A stretch of DNA of 57,019 nt from an uncultured Pseudomonas sp. (GCF_946886105.1 NZ_CAMPHV010000037.1:1-57019), one strand, 5' to 3'. Positions 42,609-50,565 are shown, counted from the stretch's first letter. Notes: generated by a model not told the origin, from the sequence alone. Numbers and translations are program-made.

Positions 42609-43726
42609 GCTTGCACCTTGGCGGCAGCCGACTGGGCTTTTAGCAAGCGCTCGGTGCGCGCCTGCTCGTCCATTAGGGTGCGCATCAAGCCCAGCGCGCT
42701 CTGGCGGGTTTTCGGGTCTTTCCAGAGTGGCATCGGCAGTTCCTGGACGACAGGGTGAAGGGCGTTGAGAAACGGCGCCTGACGCAACGGATCCTTGCCG
42801 ACCGCTTCATGGCTGAGGTTCTGGAAGTCGCGCATGAACACCCCGTTAGCGCTCAAGCGCAGCAAGTTGCGGGTCAGTTGTACGGGGCTCAAGCCGGGAG
42901 TGGTGGTGTCCGTGGTCATACGCTCGAGCACCTCGCGGCTGCTTTGCAGGGTATGGCTCAGTTGACTGGAGGCGTTCAGTTTGCCGAGCAGCCCGCGCAA
43001 TGCGCTGGGCGTCAGCGAGGGCGCCAGGGCGCCGATGTCGTCGGCCAAGGCGCGCTGCAACGAGCGCAGGCCGCGGCCGAAATCCTTTTCCTCGAAGCGC
43101 TCGAGCAGCGCATCGAGAATGCCGCCCACCGATTGCTGATTGACCACCGCCTGGTAGTAAAGGTGGCGCATGGCCTGCTTCTGGCCGGGGTCCGCGCTGA
43201 ACTCGGCGATGGCGCTGGCGGTGTTCAAGCCGGCACGGATCTGCTCGCCATATTCCTCATGCAGGGTGCCGAGGTACTGCTCGGCGATCTGGCTGTCCGC
43301 CTGGTTGCCGTGGGCCTGGGCTTGGCGCTGCACTTGCTGGAGCACGAGGCTGGCGCGGGTTGGATCCTTGTCGGTGAGGTCGAGCAAATCCTCGAGCGAG
43401 GGCTGCTGTTGCAGCAGCGATTGCATCTGCTGCGCCTGCTTGCCGAGGTTCAGCAGCGAGGGTTGGTCCAGCAGTCGGTAGAGCTCGGCCAGCTTTTCCA
43501 CCCGCTCGACGTTGCGCAGCGGTTTCTTGCCGGCGACTTCCCGTTGGTTCAGCGCCTTGCTGTTGCGCTCAACGCTGGCGCTGAACGCCATCGCCACTTC
43601 TTCCATGGCGTCCGTCAGCGGCTGACTGGGCTGTACCAGCTTCGCGTTCTCGGCGGGGGCTTTGAAGGTTTCCAAATGCGGCAGAAAAGCCCCGGCTTGA
43701 ATGCCGCTGTAAGAGTTGATCGACAT
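42605..43726 (-). CDS. hrpJ: HrpJ, T3SS gatekeeper (SctW)
   Basis: 373 aa, starting MSINSYSGIQAGAF. The HrpJ/YopN-type region spans about residues 60-210 ('EKLAELYRLLDQPSLLNLGKQAQQMQSLL' in part, then 'LVLQQVQRQAQAHG'). Gatekeepers hold back effectors until translocators are secreted. First gene of the 11-gene apparatus operon, with the HrpL box 33 bp upstream. The longer ORF (to 43807) would run through that box and is not preferred. Confidence 0.92.
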   Translation of the reverse strand: MSINSYSGIQAGAFLPHLETFKAPAENAKLVQPSQPLTDAMEEVAMAFSASVERNSKALNQREVAGKKPLRNVERVEKLAELYRLLDQPSLLNLGKQAQQMQSLLQQQPSLEDLLDLTDKDPTRASLVLQQVQRQAQAHGNQADSQIAEQYLGTLHEEYGEQIRAGLNTASAIAEFSADPGQKQAMRHLYYQAVVNQQSVGGILDALLERFEEKDFGRGLRSLQRALADDIGALAPSLTPSALRGLLGKLNASSQLSHTLQSSREVLERMTTDTTTPGLSPVQLTRNLLRLSANGVFMRDFQNLSHEAVGKDPLRQAPFLNALHPVVQELPMPLWKDPKTRQSALGLMRTLMDEQARTERLLKAQSAAAKVQA

Positions 43727-43759
43727 AACGCTGAGCTCACTTGGAAGGGTGTTTTCAGC

Positions 43760-43787
43760 TATGTGGAAAATCCCTGAAAAGAGTTCC
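43760..43787 (-). promoter_or_regulatory. HrpL box of the hrpJ operon (GGAACT-N15-CCACATA)
   Basis: One mismatch in the -35 half, a perfect CCACNNA half and a 15-base spacer. It is the only HrpL box seen for the 11 genes from hrpJ to hrcU, whose overlaps leave no room for others. Confidence 0.85.
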
Positions 43788-43864
43788 GTGGCGAACAGTC
43801 GATACAAGTCTTATCGGCAGAATCTTATTTCAAGAATATTGCATCTATATGAAGATTTTCTGTT

Positions 43865-43911
43865 GTGCAATTTATTGCACTGGGCTTTTTGAGTTATGCA
43901 ACGGATTGCAT
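43865..43911 (+). promoter_or_regulatory. Two tandem TGCAA-N4-TTGCA dyads, probable HrpS sites
   Basis: GTGCAAT-TT-ATTGCAC (43865-43880) and ATGCAA-CGGA-TTGCAT (43896-43911) are perfect inverted repeats, centred 31 bp apart (three helical turns). They lie 65-110 bp upstream of the hrpL -24/-12 promoter. The half-sites match the dyad I remember as the HrpS-binding site of Erwinia hrpL promoters. The surrounding 240 bp are markedly AT-rich, suitable for IHF bending. Confidence 0.75.
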
Positions 43912-43975
43912 TAATTGAATGTTCAGTTAAATATAAAGTCGTTATATATCAATAGCTTAATATTGTTTAAGTGTG

Positions 43976-43991
43976 TGGCACAGCCTCTGCA
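43976..43991 (+). promoter_or_regulatory. Sigma-54 promoter of hrpL
   Basis: TGGCAC-N5-CTGCA has the invariant GG and GC dinucleotides separated by exactly ten bases, as required for sigma-54 holoenzyme. It ends 52 bp before the hrpL start. Confidence 0.88.
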
Positions 43992-44043
43992 ATAGGTGTA
44001 TCCGCCAAGTCCTGGCATTCCCTGTTGATATGAGGAAAGTTCG

Positions 44044-44574
44044 ATGGAAGCTATCGCGATTCAAAGTGCTGAAGGGGTTCAAGTTAATTGGGGTGAACTG
44101 GCCAAAGAGTGCGAGCAGAAACTTCGTAGATTCATTCGCAAACGCGTCATGAATCAAGACGATGCCGACGATCTTATGCAAATGACTTATCTGGAAGCCC
44201 TGCGCAATCAGCATAAATTCTCCGGTACATCGAAGCCGGAAACCTGGCTGTTCGGTATTGCCGTGAACCTGGTACGCAATCACTTCAAGACGCTTTACGG
44301 CCAGCCGCAATGCGGCGACCTGGACGAGGTGATCGGCTTGCTGGAGTACGACGGCGACCCGAGCGCTCTGGTTGAGCAGCAGCATGTTTTGCAGCGTACT
44401 TCCGATGCCATCGAAACCTTGCCGACGGACATGCGCACGCTGCTGGATCTGATCGTCGAAACGGACCTCAGCTATCAGGACGCCGCGCTGGCCCTGGGCA
44501 TCCCGGTGGGCACCGTGCGCTCGCGCCTTTCCCGCACCCGCGAGCAGCTCAAGAACACGGTTTTCAACCAGTGA
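44044..44574 (+). CDS. hrpL: HrpL, ECF-type sigma factor of the T3SS regulon
   Basis: 176 aa. Region 2: 'LRRFIRKRVMNQDDADDLMQMTYLEALR' (in part) followed by 'PETWLFGIAVNLVRNHFK'. Region 4: 'IETLPTDMRTLLDLIVETDLSYQDAALALGIPVGTVRSRLSRTREQL' (in part). HrpL directs RNA polymerase to GGAACC-N15/16-CCACNNA promoters, several of which are seen in this window. It is divergent from the hrpJ operon, transcribed by sigma-54 RNA polymerase, and closed by its own terminator, so it is monocistronic. GAGGAAAG lies five bases upstream of the ATG. Confidence 0.95.
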   Translation: MEAIAIQSAEGVQVNWGELAKECEQKLRRFIRKRVMNQDDADDLMQMTYLEALRNQHKFSGTSKPETWLFGIAVNLVRNHFKTLYGQPQCGDLDEVIGLLEYDGDPSALVEQQHVLQRTSDAIETLPTDMRTLLDLIVETDLSYQDAALALGIPVGTVRSRLSRTREQLKNTVFNQ

Positions 44575-44598
44575 GCGGCCATTGAAAGGCCGACCCGG

Positions 44599-44650
44599 AA
44601 GCCTGTCGGAGTTGGCCGCGGTAGAACCGCGTTAAGTCCGACAGGCTTTT
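44599..44650 (+). terminator. Terminator of hrpL
   Basis: Outer stem AAGCCTGTCGGA / TCCGACAGGCTT (12 bp) encloses a second hairpin CGCGGT-AGA-ACCGCG and is followed by TT(TT)G. It lies 25 bp after the hrpL stop and ends just before the next HrpL box. Confidence 0.8.
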
Positions 44651-44652
44651 GC

Positions 44653-44680
44653 GGAACCCTGGAGTCGCTGTCGCCACTCA
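44653..44680 (+). promoter_or_regulatory. HrpL box (GGAACC-N15-CCACTCA)
   Basis: Perfect consensus, 46 bp before the chaperone start at 44727. It begins directly after the hrpL terminator, so the two transcription units are packed end to end. Confidence 0.93.
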
Positions 44681-44726
44681 GGTTCGGGAAATGTTTCGTT
44701 TCTCGAAACATAAAAGGAGAACGGTA

Positions 44727-45212
44727 ATGACCAAAGAAGATGAAATTTTGCAGGCTGCCCATGAACAGCGTTATGCCCAGTTGATTACGGAGTTGGCGGA
44801 TGCGTTTGGCGTCGATGCCGCGGCGCTGCAGGAGTCCGGGCACTTGATCGTCAATGGTGTGGACGTCGGCCTGCTCAACTACAAGGTGTGGGATCAGGGC
44901 AGGATCACCATTTTCTTCGATCTGGGCAGCATCCCGGTGGCACGCCAGGCCGAGGCGTATCGCAAGTTGCTCGAGCAGAACCTGCTGCTACCGAGAACCT
45001 TCGGCACCTACGCGATCATTCCGGGAACCGATCACGGTGCACTGGCCTACACCTTCGACTTCAGCGATGGGCTCGATGGCTATGCGTTGGCCAAGAATAT
45101 CTGCGAAACGCTGAAGCAATACAAAAGCATGGAGAAGTCCCTGCAGGATGCCAGCCAGAACAGCCGGCTGCGCATGGGCGCCACTCTGAAATCGTCCCAG
45201 ATAGGCCTTTAG
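44727..45212 (+). CDS. CesT-family type III chaperone
   Basis: 161 aa; AAGGAG lies 8 bases before the ATG. Chaperone pattern: N-terminal helix 'YAQLITELADAFGV', strands 'HLIVNGVDVGLLNYKVWDQGRITIFFDLG' (in part), 'GTYAIIPGTDHGALAYTFDF', and a long C-terminal helix. It heads a two-gene HrpL unit with the effector candidate 76 bp downstream, which is its likely client. It occupies the same strand and neighbourhood as effector genes next to hrpK in P. syringae. Confidence 0.75.
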   Translation: MTKEDEILQAAHEQRYAQLITELADAFGVDAAALQESGHLIVNGVDVGLLNYKVWDQGRITIFFDLGSIPVARQAEAYRKLLEQNLLLPRTFGTYAIIPGTDHGALAYTFDFSDGLDGYALAKNICETLKQYKSMEKSLQDASQNSRLRMGATLKSSQIGL

Positions 45213-45288
45213 TGGCCTGTTTGGCCAGTGATGTCTCTGCGTAATCAACGATGAGTCTTGCAAGCCGATTAAACATAGGTAACGACCC

Positions 45289-46371
45289 ATGCATGTGAAC
45301 AATTCAACTCCTCATATCGCCATCGATATGCCCGAGGCGCCACCCGCCCCGCCACCGAGCGGCCCGCAAAGCCGTGCTGAGAAGACCGCGGCCTGGGCGG
45401 GCGCCGCGGGCCAACAAGCCGTCGTCAGTGGCGCGGCCTGGGGCTTTGCCAACAAGCTGCCGGTGGCCATCGGCACCACTGTCGGGGCGGCGGTCGGCGG
45501 GCCGGCAGGCGCTGCGGTTGGCGCCATAGCCGGTAACCTGATTGGCGGCGCTACGCTGGGAATCACCCACTACTCGGCCGAACTCGCCTGTAACAACGCG
45601 CGGGTAAAAATGGGCCATGGCTTCCAGTACCAGCCGGACCCCGGCGCGGGTGCCGCTAAGTTCACGCAGAATAGCTTTATCGGTACTTTCAGTACGATAG
45701 GGGGAGCCAAAAGCCTGGCCAAGGCCGGCATCGAAGCCGCGATCGGCGATGGTAAAGACTGGGGCAAAGCCTTTGCGGGTGTGGCGGTGGACACGGGGTC
45801 GTCGATGCTCGGTGGAGCCATTGCCCAGACCATCATCAATGACCGCCAGCACCTGGTCGGCGAGGATGGCTTCAACAGTGAGATCAAGTACAAGGAACTC
45901 AAGCATAAAAACTTCGACATGAACGAGGCGACGACCCGCATGAAGGGCGGGGTGGCCGCGGGGGCGTCGGGCGGCTTGCTGGCTGGCGGCATGGAGCTGG
46001 TACAGAACTCCGCGAGCACCGGTGCTCAGTTGGCGACGGGGGCGCTGACGGGCGCGGTGCAAACCTCGATCATGTTGCATACCTGGTTCAACGCGCGGGA
46101 GACCTTTGCCAGCCCACCGAAGCCAGCGGCACCGCAGCCTACAGCATCGACACCACCACCGGTGGCATCGACAGCGACAGGCACTTCCGGTCATTTGGGA
46201 GGGTCGACCCGGATTCCCGGGCTGTCGGAGTCCTCACGCTATTTCGACACCGTAGCTGAGCAGGATGATCATGAGTTACTGAGCGAGATGGAGATGGGGC
46301 ACCTTCATCAACAGTCAGAAATCACCGAGGAGCACGAACACCATCAGCCACACTCGGAAGGTCGGGCCTGA
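45289..46371 (+). CDS. Candidate T3SS effector with glycine-zipper segment
   Basis: 360 aa. Pro-rich disordered N-terminus ('MPEAPPAPPPSGPQS'). A striking Ala/Gly membrane-type stretch at residues 60-95 ('TVGAAVGGPAGAAVGAIAGNLIGG'), two further small-residue helices ('GGVAAGASGGLLAGGMELV', 'GAQLATGALTGAVQTSIML'), and a Pro/Ala/Thr linker with a His/Glu-rich tail. This composition is common in T3 effectors and translocators that insert into host membranes. It lies behind a chaperone under one HrpL box and ends at a strong terminator. Family not recognised. Confidence 0.65.
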   Translation: MHVNNSTPHIAIDMPEAPPAPPPSGPQSRAEKTAAWAGAAGQQAVVSGAAWGFANKLPVAIGTTVGAAVGGPAGAAVGAIAGNLIGGATLGITHYSAELACNNARVKMGHGFQYQPDPGAGAAKFTQNSFIGTFSTIGGAKSLAKAGIEAAIGDGKDWGKAFAGVAVDTGSSMLGGAIAQTIINDRQHLVGEDGFNSEIKYKELKHKNFDMNEATTRMKGGVAAGASGGLLAGGMELVQNSASTGAQLATGALTGAVQTSIMLHTWFNARETFASPPKPAAPQPTASTPPPVASTATGTSGHLGGSTRIPGLSESSRYFDTVAEQDDHELLSEMEMGHLHQQSEITEEHEHHQPHSEGRA

Positions 46372-46391
46372 GTCGCTCGGCATAAGCATCC

Positions 46392-46417
46392 AGCCCGGAG
46401 TATTCCGGGCTTTTTTT
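46392..46417 (+). terminator. Terminator of the chaperone-effector unit
   Basis: AGCCCGGA-GTAT-TCCGGGCT followed by seven T residues (six after the stem), 20 bp after the effector stop. Confidence 0.9.
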
Positions 46418-46540
46418 CGGCTGTATCCCAGCCAGCGGCGGACGCTCAAGTTAGCGGGGCATCCGGCATGACCGTTGGTACGCTGCGCATAAATGGGCTC
46501 CTACAAACTTGGTGACGCCCTTGCGAGGGGGAACGAGCGC

Positions 46541-46608
46541 GTAGGATGGGTTAGGCGCTCGCAAATTGACCTGATACCGGCAGAACAAAGGCGCCGTAAC
46601 CCATCATC
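46541..46608. repeat. Intergenic inverted repeat of Pseudomonas type
   Basis: GTAGGATGGGTTAGGCGC...GCGCCGTAACCCATC forms an imperfect inverted repeat seen often between Pseudomonas genes. The rest of the 455-bp gap up to hrpK (46418-46872) shows no gene; both flanking genes converge here. Confidence 0.6.
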
Positions 46609-46872
46609 GCTAGCCGCCATGCCAACGGGCTCGTGCAAGTTTAGATTTATATAAAACAATGAGTTTTTTGTTTGATGAGAGGAGCTTTAGCCGCGATGTT
46701 CTCAGCGCACTCGGGAGCAATCGCGGTTGAAGTGGGTGCCACCCAGCGGAGTGCCGCCCACCCATGGAAAGCGACAGATTGGACACGTTTTCGTGTCGCG
46801 ACACCCGTTGCCCCGGCGCCGGGATGATGGCTCCGCGGGGCCGGCCAATATCTACTCGGCCCCGCGCGCCAG

Positions 46873-48609
46873 CTATTTCGGTTTGGCTATGCCGAACTGT
46901 TCCAAGGTCGGGTTCACCGTACGGCTGAATGCCTTGCGCTCTTTGCGCTCCTTCACCGCGTTGACGATTTCGCTGATGCCCATGCCGACGGCCATCAAGC
47001 CGCTGACCGCCCAGCCCACCGGGCCGGCTGCGGCGCCGATCGCCGAAGCCGCCGCGGTGCCCGCTGCCTGGCCTGCGACTGCGCCGACCACTCGGCCGCC
47101 GACGGCGGCGGCGATGCGTCCGCCTAAGCCAACGGCGGCTTTGCTGCCCTCGCGTTCGAAACTATTGGAAGCGAAGCCCACGACCCGGTGAAGGGTATCG
47201 GCGGTCACGCTCAGTGCTTCCTTGGCTTCGTTGGTGGGGCCTGCTCGCTCGGAGGAGGGGCCAGGGCCGGGACGCAAGCCTGCGGCCGTGTGACGAGCAT
47301 CCTTCTCGACCACTGTGGCCAGCCGGGGATCGCCGCGAACTATGCTGGCCGCCTGCTCATCGAGGTTGCTTGCGAGGAACGTCTGCACGTCGGGATCGTC
47401 CTGCAGCTGGGCGATCTTCTCCGCCAACTGGTTTTCGGTCTCGCGTGTGTCGCGGATACCGGCCCCGGCCTCGACCTGCTCGCGAGTCTGTTGCAGCTTG
47501 ACCAGCACGGCGGCTTTCTGCTCGCCGCTATAAGCCGCTGGCTGGCTGAAAATATCGCCATTCAACCGGCTGATATCCACATCGGCAACGGCGCCGATGG
47601 TGGCCGCATCGCCCAATGTCCTGGCGAAGTCCTCCCGGGTGGCGGGTGCCTTGTCCTCGATCCACTTGGCGATGTCCTTGCCGCTCGACTGTCCGTCCGG
47701 CCCCTTCTTGGCCAATTGCTTGCCGTTGGCGCCACCCCGGTCGAGCAGGTCGAACATGCCGGGCTTGGACCACGTGGTCGCGGCGTTCTGCAGGACATCC
47801 GCCAGGCCGTCGTTACCCTGCAAAGTGGCGAGGCCGGCGGCACTGGCGCAGCCGTTCACTTTGCGTTGCTTCTCGGCCCCCTGGGCGCTGGCCGGATCGG
47901 CCGCCTGGGTCAGCGGTTCGTTGGCCAGGAGCAACGCAGCGGAGCGCACCAATTGCTTCGACGATGGGTCCGCGTCCGGGTGCTCTTTCTCGTATTTGTG
48001 CAGGCTCTTCTCGGCCTGGCCGAGACGGTCTTCCATACGGTTGGCGAAGGCTTTCAGATCCCGTTCGGTGATCTTGCCATCGGCCTTGCCGCCATCTTTG
48101 CCGACGTCCACGGCGGTCAGCAGCGCCGGGTTGTCGCGGATGAAGGCCCAGGCTTTCTCCGCATCCGGTCCGCCTTCCGCTGCGATTCTGGCCGCCGCGA
48201 TAGGTCGGTTCAGTTCCTTGGCCGCGACCTCCCGTTCGGCTGGCGGCAAATCGCCGAGTAGCGCTTGCCATTTTTCCAGCGCCTTGGGCGAGCTGTATTT
48301 GGAGTCGTCGAGAAAATCGTAGTCTTTCTCTTGGCTGGGCGAGCCATGCACCAGGGTCGCTGGCGGCGTATCCACCTTAAGCGACAGCAGGAAGCGCTCC
48401 CGCAGCGAGTGGCCGGACGGCGGGGTGCTCGGTGCTCGAGAGGGCGTAGCGCAGGGGGGCTGCCCGAACTCAATGGATTTCAGGGGGGCATTCTGAGTAC
48501 CGGGCGCACCTGCGGGTGGTTGGCCCGCTTTAGCGGCTGCCGGATCCTGTGGCGGATAGGCATCGAATGCGTGATAGGCGTGGCTGGAAGTTGAAATGCG
48601 CTCGATCAT
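46873..48609 (-). CDS. hrpK: HrpK-like T3SS translocator
   Basis: 578 aa, starting at 48609 (MIERISTSSHAYHAF) behind GAGG; the longer ORF crosses the HrpL box. The protein has the HrpK layout: a disordered N-terminal 70 residues, a helical middle with 'DNPALLTAVDVGKDGGKADGKITERDLKAF' (in part, an EF-hand-like DG-rich loop repeated near 'LDRGGANGKQLA'), and a C-terminal Ala/Gly-rich hydrophobic region ('GRIAAAVGGRVVGAVAGQAAG'). HrpK is a putative translocator needed for effector delivery in P. syringae. It lies in the hrpK position beside hrpL, with its own perfect HrpL box. Confidence 0.82.
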   Translation of the reverse strand: MIERISTSSHAYHAFDAYPPQDPAAAKAGQPPAGAPGTQNAPLKSIEFGQPPCATPSRAPSTPPSGHSLRERFLLSLKVDTPPATLVHGSPSQEKDYDFLDDSKYSSPKALEKWQALLGDLPPAEREVAAKELNRPIAAARIAAEGGPDAEKAWAFIRDNPALLTAVDVGKDGGKADGKITERDLKAFANRMEDRLGQAEKSLHKYEKEHPDADPSSKQLVRSAALLLANEPLTQAADPASAQGAEKQRKVNGCASAAGLATLQGNDGLADVLQNAATTWSKPGMFDLLDRGGANGKQLAKKGPDGQSSGKDIAKWIEDKAPATREDFARTLGDAATIGAVADVDISRLNGDIFSQPAAYSGEQKAAVLVKLQQTREQVEAGAGIRDTRETENQLAEKIAQLQDDPDVQTFLASNLDEQAASIVRGDPRLATVVEKDARHTAAGLRPGPGPSSERAGPTNEAKEALSVTADTLHRVVGFASNSFEREGSKAAVGLGGRIAAAVGGRVVGAVAGQAAGTAAASAIGAAAGPVGWAVSGLMAVGMGISEIVNAVKERKERKAFSRTVNPTLEQFGIAKPK

Positions 48610-48731
48610 GCTTGGCCTCAGCGTCTTTTTTTGGGTGTCCGCATGCGCTGAAGCCAGTAATCGCTCCAGATGCCTTGTCGTGAACTCCCGGGAGTAGCGC
48701 CTTAGGAAGGCGCTCGCTTTTTCACGAATGC

Positions 48732-48759
48732 TGAGTGGCAGAGGGGTTCGAACGGTTCC
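48732..48759 (-). promoter_or_regulatory. HrpL box of hrpK (GGAACC-N15-CCACTCA)
   Basis: Perfect consensus on the minus strand, 122 bp before the hrpK start. The leader contains a 7-bp hairpin GCGCCTT-AGG-AAGGCGC. Confidence 0.93.
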
Positions 48760-48958
48760 CCGGAACCGAGGCGCCGGTAGCCGATTTCGGGGTGAACGCA
48801 CGCAGGCGAATACGACGGCGCAATGGAACGAAAGCCGAAGTCGCTCCACTCAAAACGCAAAGAACGCTCAAAGCGCTCTTTGGACGGTCTTTACCGGCTA
48901 TTGGGACGGCGAACGACCGATATGGTGGGTCCAACAATCGACTTATTGAGGCAGAAAA

Positions 48959-49135
48959 ATGGCTAAGAAATTATCCGACCGTCGGCGCCAGGCCTTGGCC
49001 CTGCGCAGTCTAGAAAGAGCCCAGAAGTTCAGTCTGGATTTCGACGACACCGAACGCATCAATCAGATTCGGGCGAAGGCGGCCAGCTACATCGCCAACA
49101 ACCCTCAGCCAACAGCCGTCTATCTATTGGGCTGA
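48959..49135 (+). CDS. Small basic protein, unknown
   Basis: 58 aa, GAGG seven bases before the ATG, normal codon use. Sequence opens MAKKLSDRRRQALALRSLER and ends in PTAVYLLG; the first half is a basic helix, the second half has 'DDTERINQIRAKAASYI'. No membrane segment. It marks the end of the hrp island on this side. Function unknown; small nucleic-acid-associated protein is only a guess. Confidence 0.6.
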   Translation: MAKKLSDRRRQALALRSLERAQKFSLDFDDTERINQIRAKAASYIANNPQPTAVYLLG

Positions 49136-49181
49136 TGCTCTTCGCTGCGGCGATAAACAGGCGTCGCTATCGGCGGCTACT

Positions 49182-49225
49182 TTTCTGGATATGGCCTGGG
49201 GATATCCCTGTGTCATATCCAGAAA
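49182..49225. terminator. Inverted repeat between convergent genes
   Basis: TTTCTGGATATG and CATATCCAGAAA are perfect 12-bp arms 20 bases apart, placed between two convergent genes. On both strands a short A/T run sits at the outer edge, so it may act as a weak bidirectional terminator. Confidence 0.55.
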
Positions 49226-49231
49226 CTTGCA

Positions 49232-50017
49232 TCATGAGGGGCTTACCAGCGAGCGATTGGTTTGTAGGTTGGAGGGGAGCAGGTTAGTCATCGGTCTGCG
49301 CCCGATCTGCTTGCTCTCCCGTTCGGGTTGTGGGAGAGCAATGAACGGCTTCTGTAGCGATTGTGGATGATCGTTCGGCGGGCCGAATACAACGATGGTT
49401 TTGCCTTTGATTTGAATCATGCCCTGCGCTTCGAGTTTTTTCAGTACACGCCCCACCATTTCGCGAGAGCAACTGATGAGGCGCGCGATTTCCTGGCGGG
49501 TGACTTTTATCTGAATACCCTCGGGGTGGTTCATTGCGCCGGGCTGTTTACAAAACTCCAGCAGGATGCTGGCGACCCTGCCGGTGATGTCCAGAGTGGT
49601 CAACTGAACGGCTTTGTGTGTCGTGTGGCGGATACGCTCGGCCATTTGCCGGATGACCACATAGAGAATCTCGGGATTTTGCTTGGCCAATTCCCGGAAC
49701 TTTTCGTAACTGAGTTCCGCCACTTCGCATTCCGTTTTCGCGATCACCCAGGCGCTGCGCTGCTGTTTCGCACCTTCCTTGCCGAACAAGCCAAGCTCCC
49801 CAAAAAACTCTCCGGGTTGCAAGTAAGTGACGATCAGCTCTTTTCCCGTGTTGTCGTCTATCACGACGCTCATCGAGCCTCTAAGAATGAGAAACAAGGT
49901 TTCGCAACTGTCACCCAGGCAGACGACAGCGCTTTTTGCCGAATAGCGTCGACGATGGCAGTGCGCCAGAAGCTTTTCCAGGTTTTTGATTTTCGGTGAG
50001 AGAGTCGATAGCGGCAT
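49232..50017 (-). CDS. Crp/Vfr-family transcriptional regulator with C-terminal extension
   Basis: 261 aa. Residues 1-210 follow Vfr/Crp closely: 'LEKLLAHCHRRRYSAKS' start, cyclic-nucleotide pocket 'GEFFGELGLF' with 'QQRSAWVIA', hinge, and helix-turn-helix 'VTRQEIARLISCSREMVGRVLKKLE'. Canonical Vfr stops at '...VVFG'; here about 48 further residues follow, polar and Pro/Gln-rich. It is too diverged to be the main Vfr copy, so probably a paralogue. Crp-family proteins bind cAMP and a TGTGA-type site. Placement next to the hrp island suggests, but does not show, T3SS control. Confidence 0.85.
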   Translation of the reverse strand: MPLSTLSPKIKNLEKLLAHCHRRRYSAKSAVVCLGDSCETLFLILRGSMSVVIDDNTGKELIVTYLQPGEFFGELGLFGKEGAKQQRSAWVIAKTECEVAELSYEKFRELAKQNPEILYVVIRQMAERIRHTTHKAVQLTTLDITGRVASILLEFCKQPGAMNHPEGIQIKVTRQEIARLISCSREMVGRVLKKLEAQGMIQIKGKTIVVFGPPNDHPQSLQKPFIALPQPERESKQIGRRPMTNLLPSNLQTNRSLVSPS

Positions 50018-50565
50018 GTGCCCGAGTCCTTATAGAAGAGAGTGCTTCTATTCTTGTGTGGTCAGGAAAGCTGCTAGCAAAGGACCAGAACTGCCCATGC
50101 ATCTGGACGTTTGTCATGTTCATGCAAGCCCCTGTATGCGCCCCCTACATCAGGTAGGGCGACCGCGGTTCTGGACCGTGGTTGTACCGCGCCGAGTGTT
50201 GCCACTGATTTGCCTGCCAGCAGTCGTTACTTCGTAAATGCTCTGCTACGAATACGCTCTACCGTGGCGTTTCTCGGCGCCAGGGACCATCGGGGGCGAC
50301 TGGTTTTTGGGTAGGGGGATGACAGGGGTTTGTCAGGTATTCCGTACGTGGCGGCAGGGGCTGGAAATTCACGGGGACGAAATTGAAGGCCGTATAGCGG
50401 CTTTTTGAAGCCCCATGCGGGAGATGGGCGCTCGATACAGGCATGTCGGAAATGGCGGGGCCGGACCATGCAAGGCCTTCAGTACTCCAGCCTGGCTATG
50501 ACCATGCGTTACTTGCACTTGACCCCGGAGCTTCTTCTAGCGGCCGGCCTCAGCAGTATCCCAAC
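50018..50565. other. Intergenic stretch without a supported gene
   Basis: Between the divergent Vfr-like and lyase-remnant genes. Short ORFs here lack ribosome-binding sites and family resemblance. The promoter of the Vfr-like gene should lie within its first 150 bp; I see no convincing -35/-10 pair. Confidence 0.5.

Noticed and set aside
48762..48795. GGAACC on the plus strand next to the hrpK HrpL box
   Set aside because: No CCAC half follows and no plus-strand gene begins near it.
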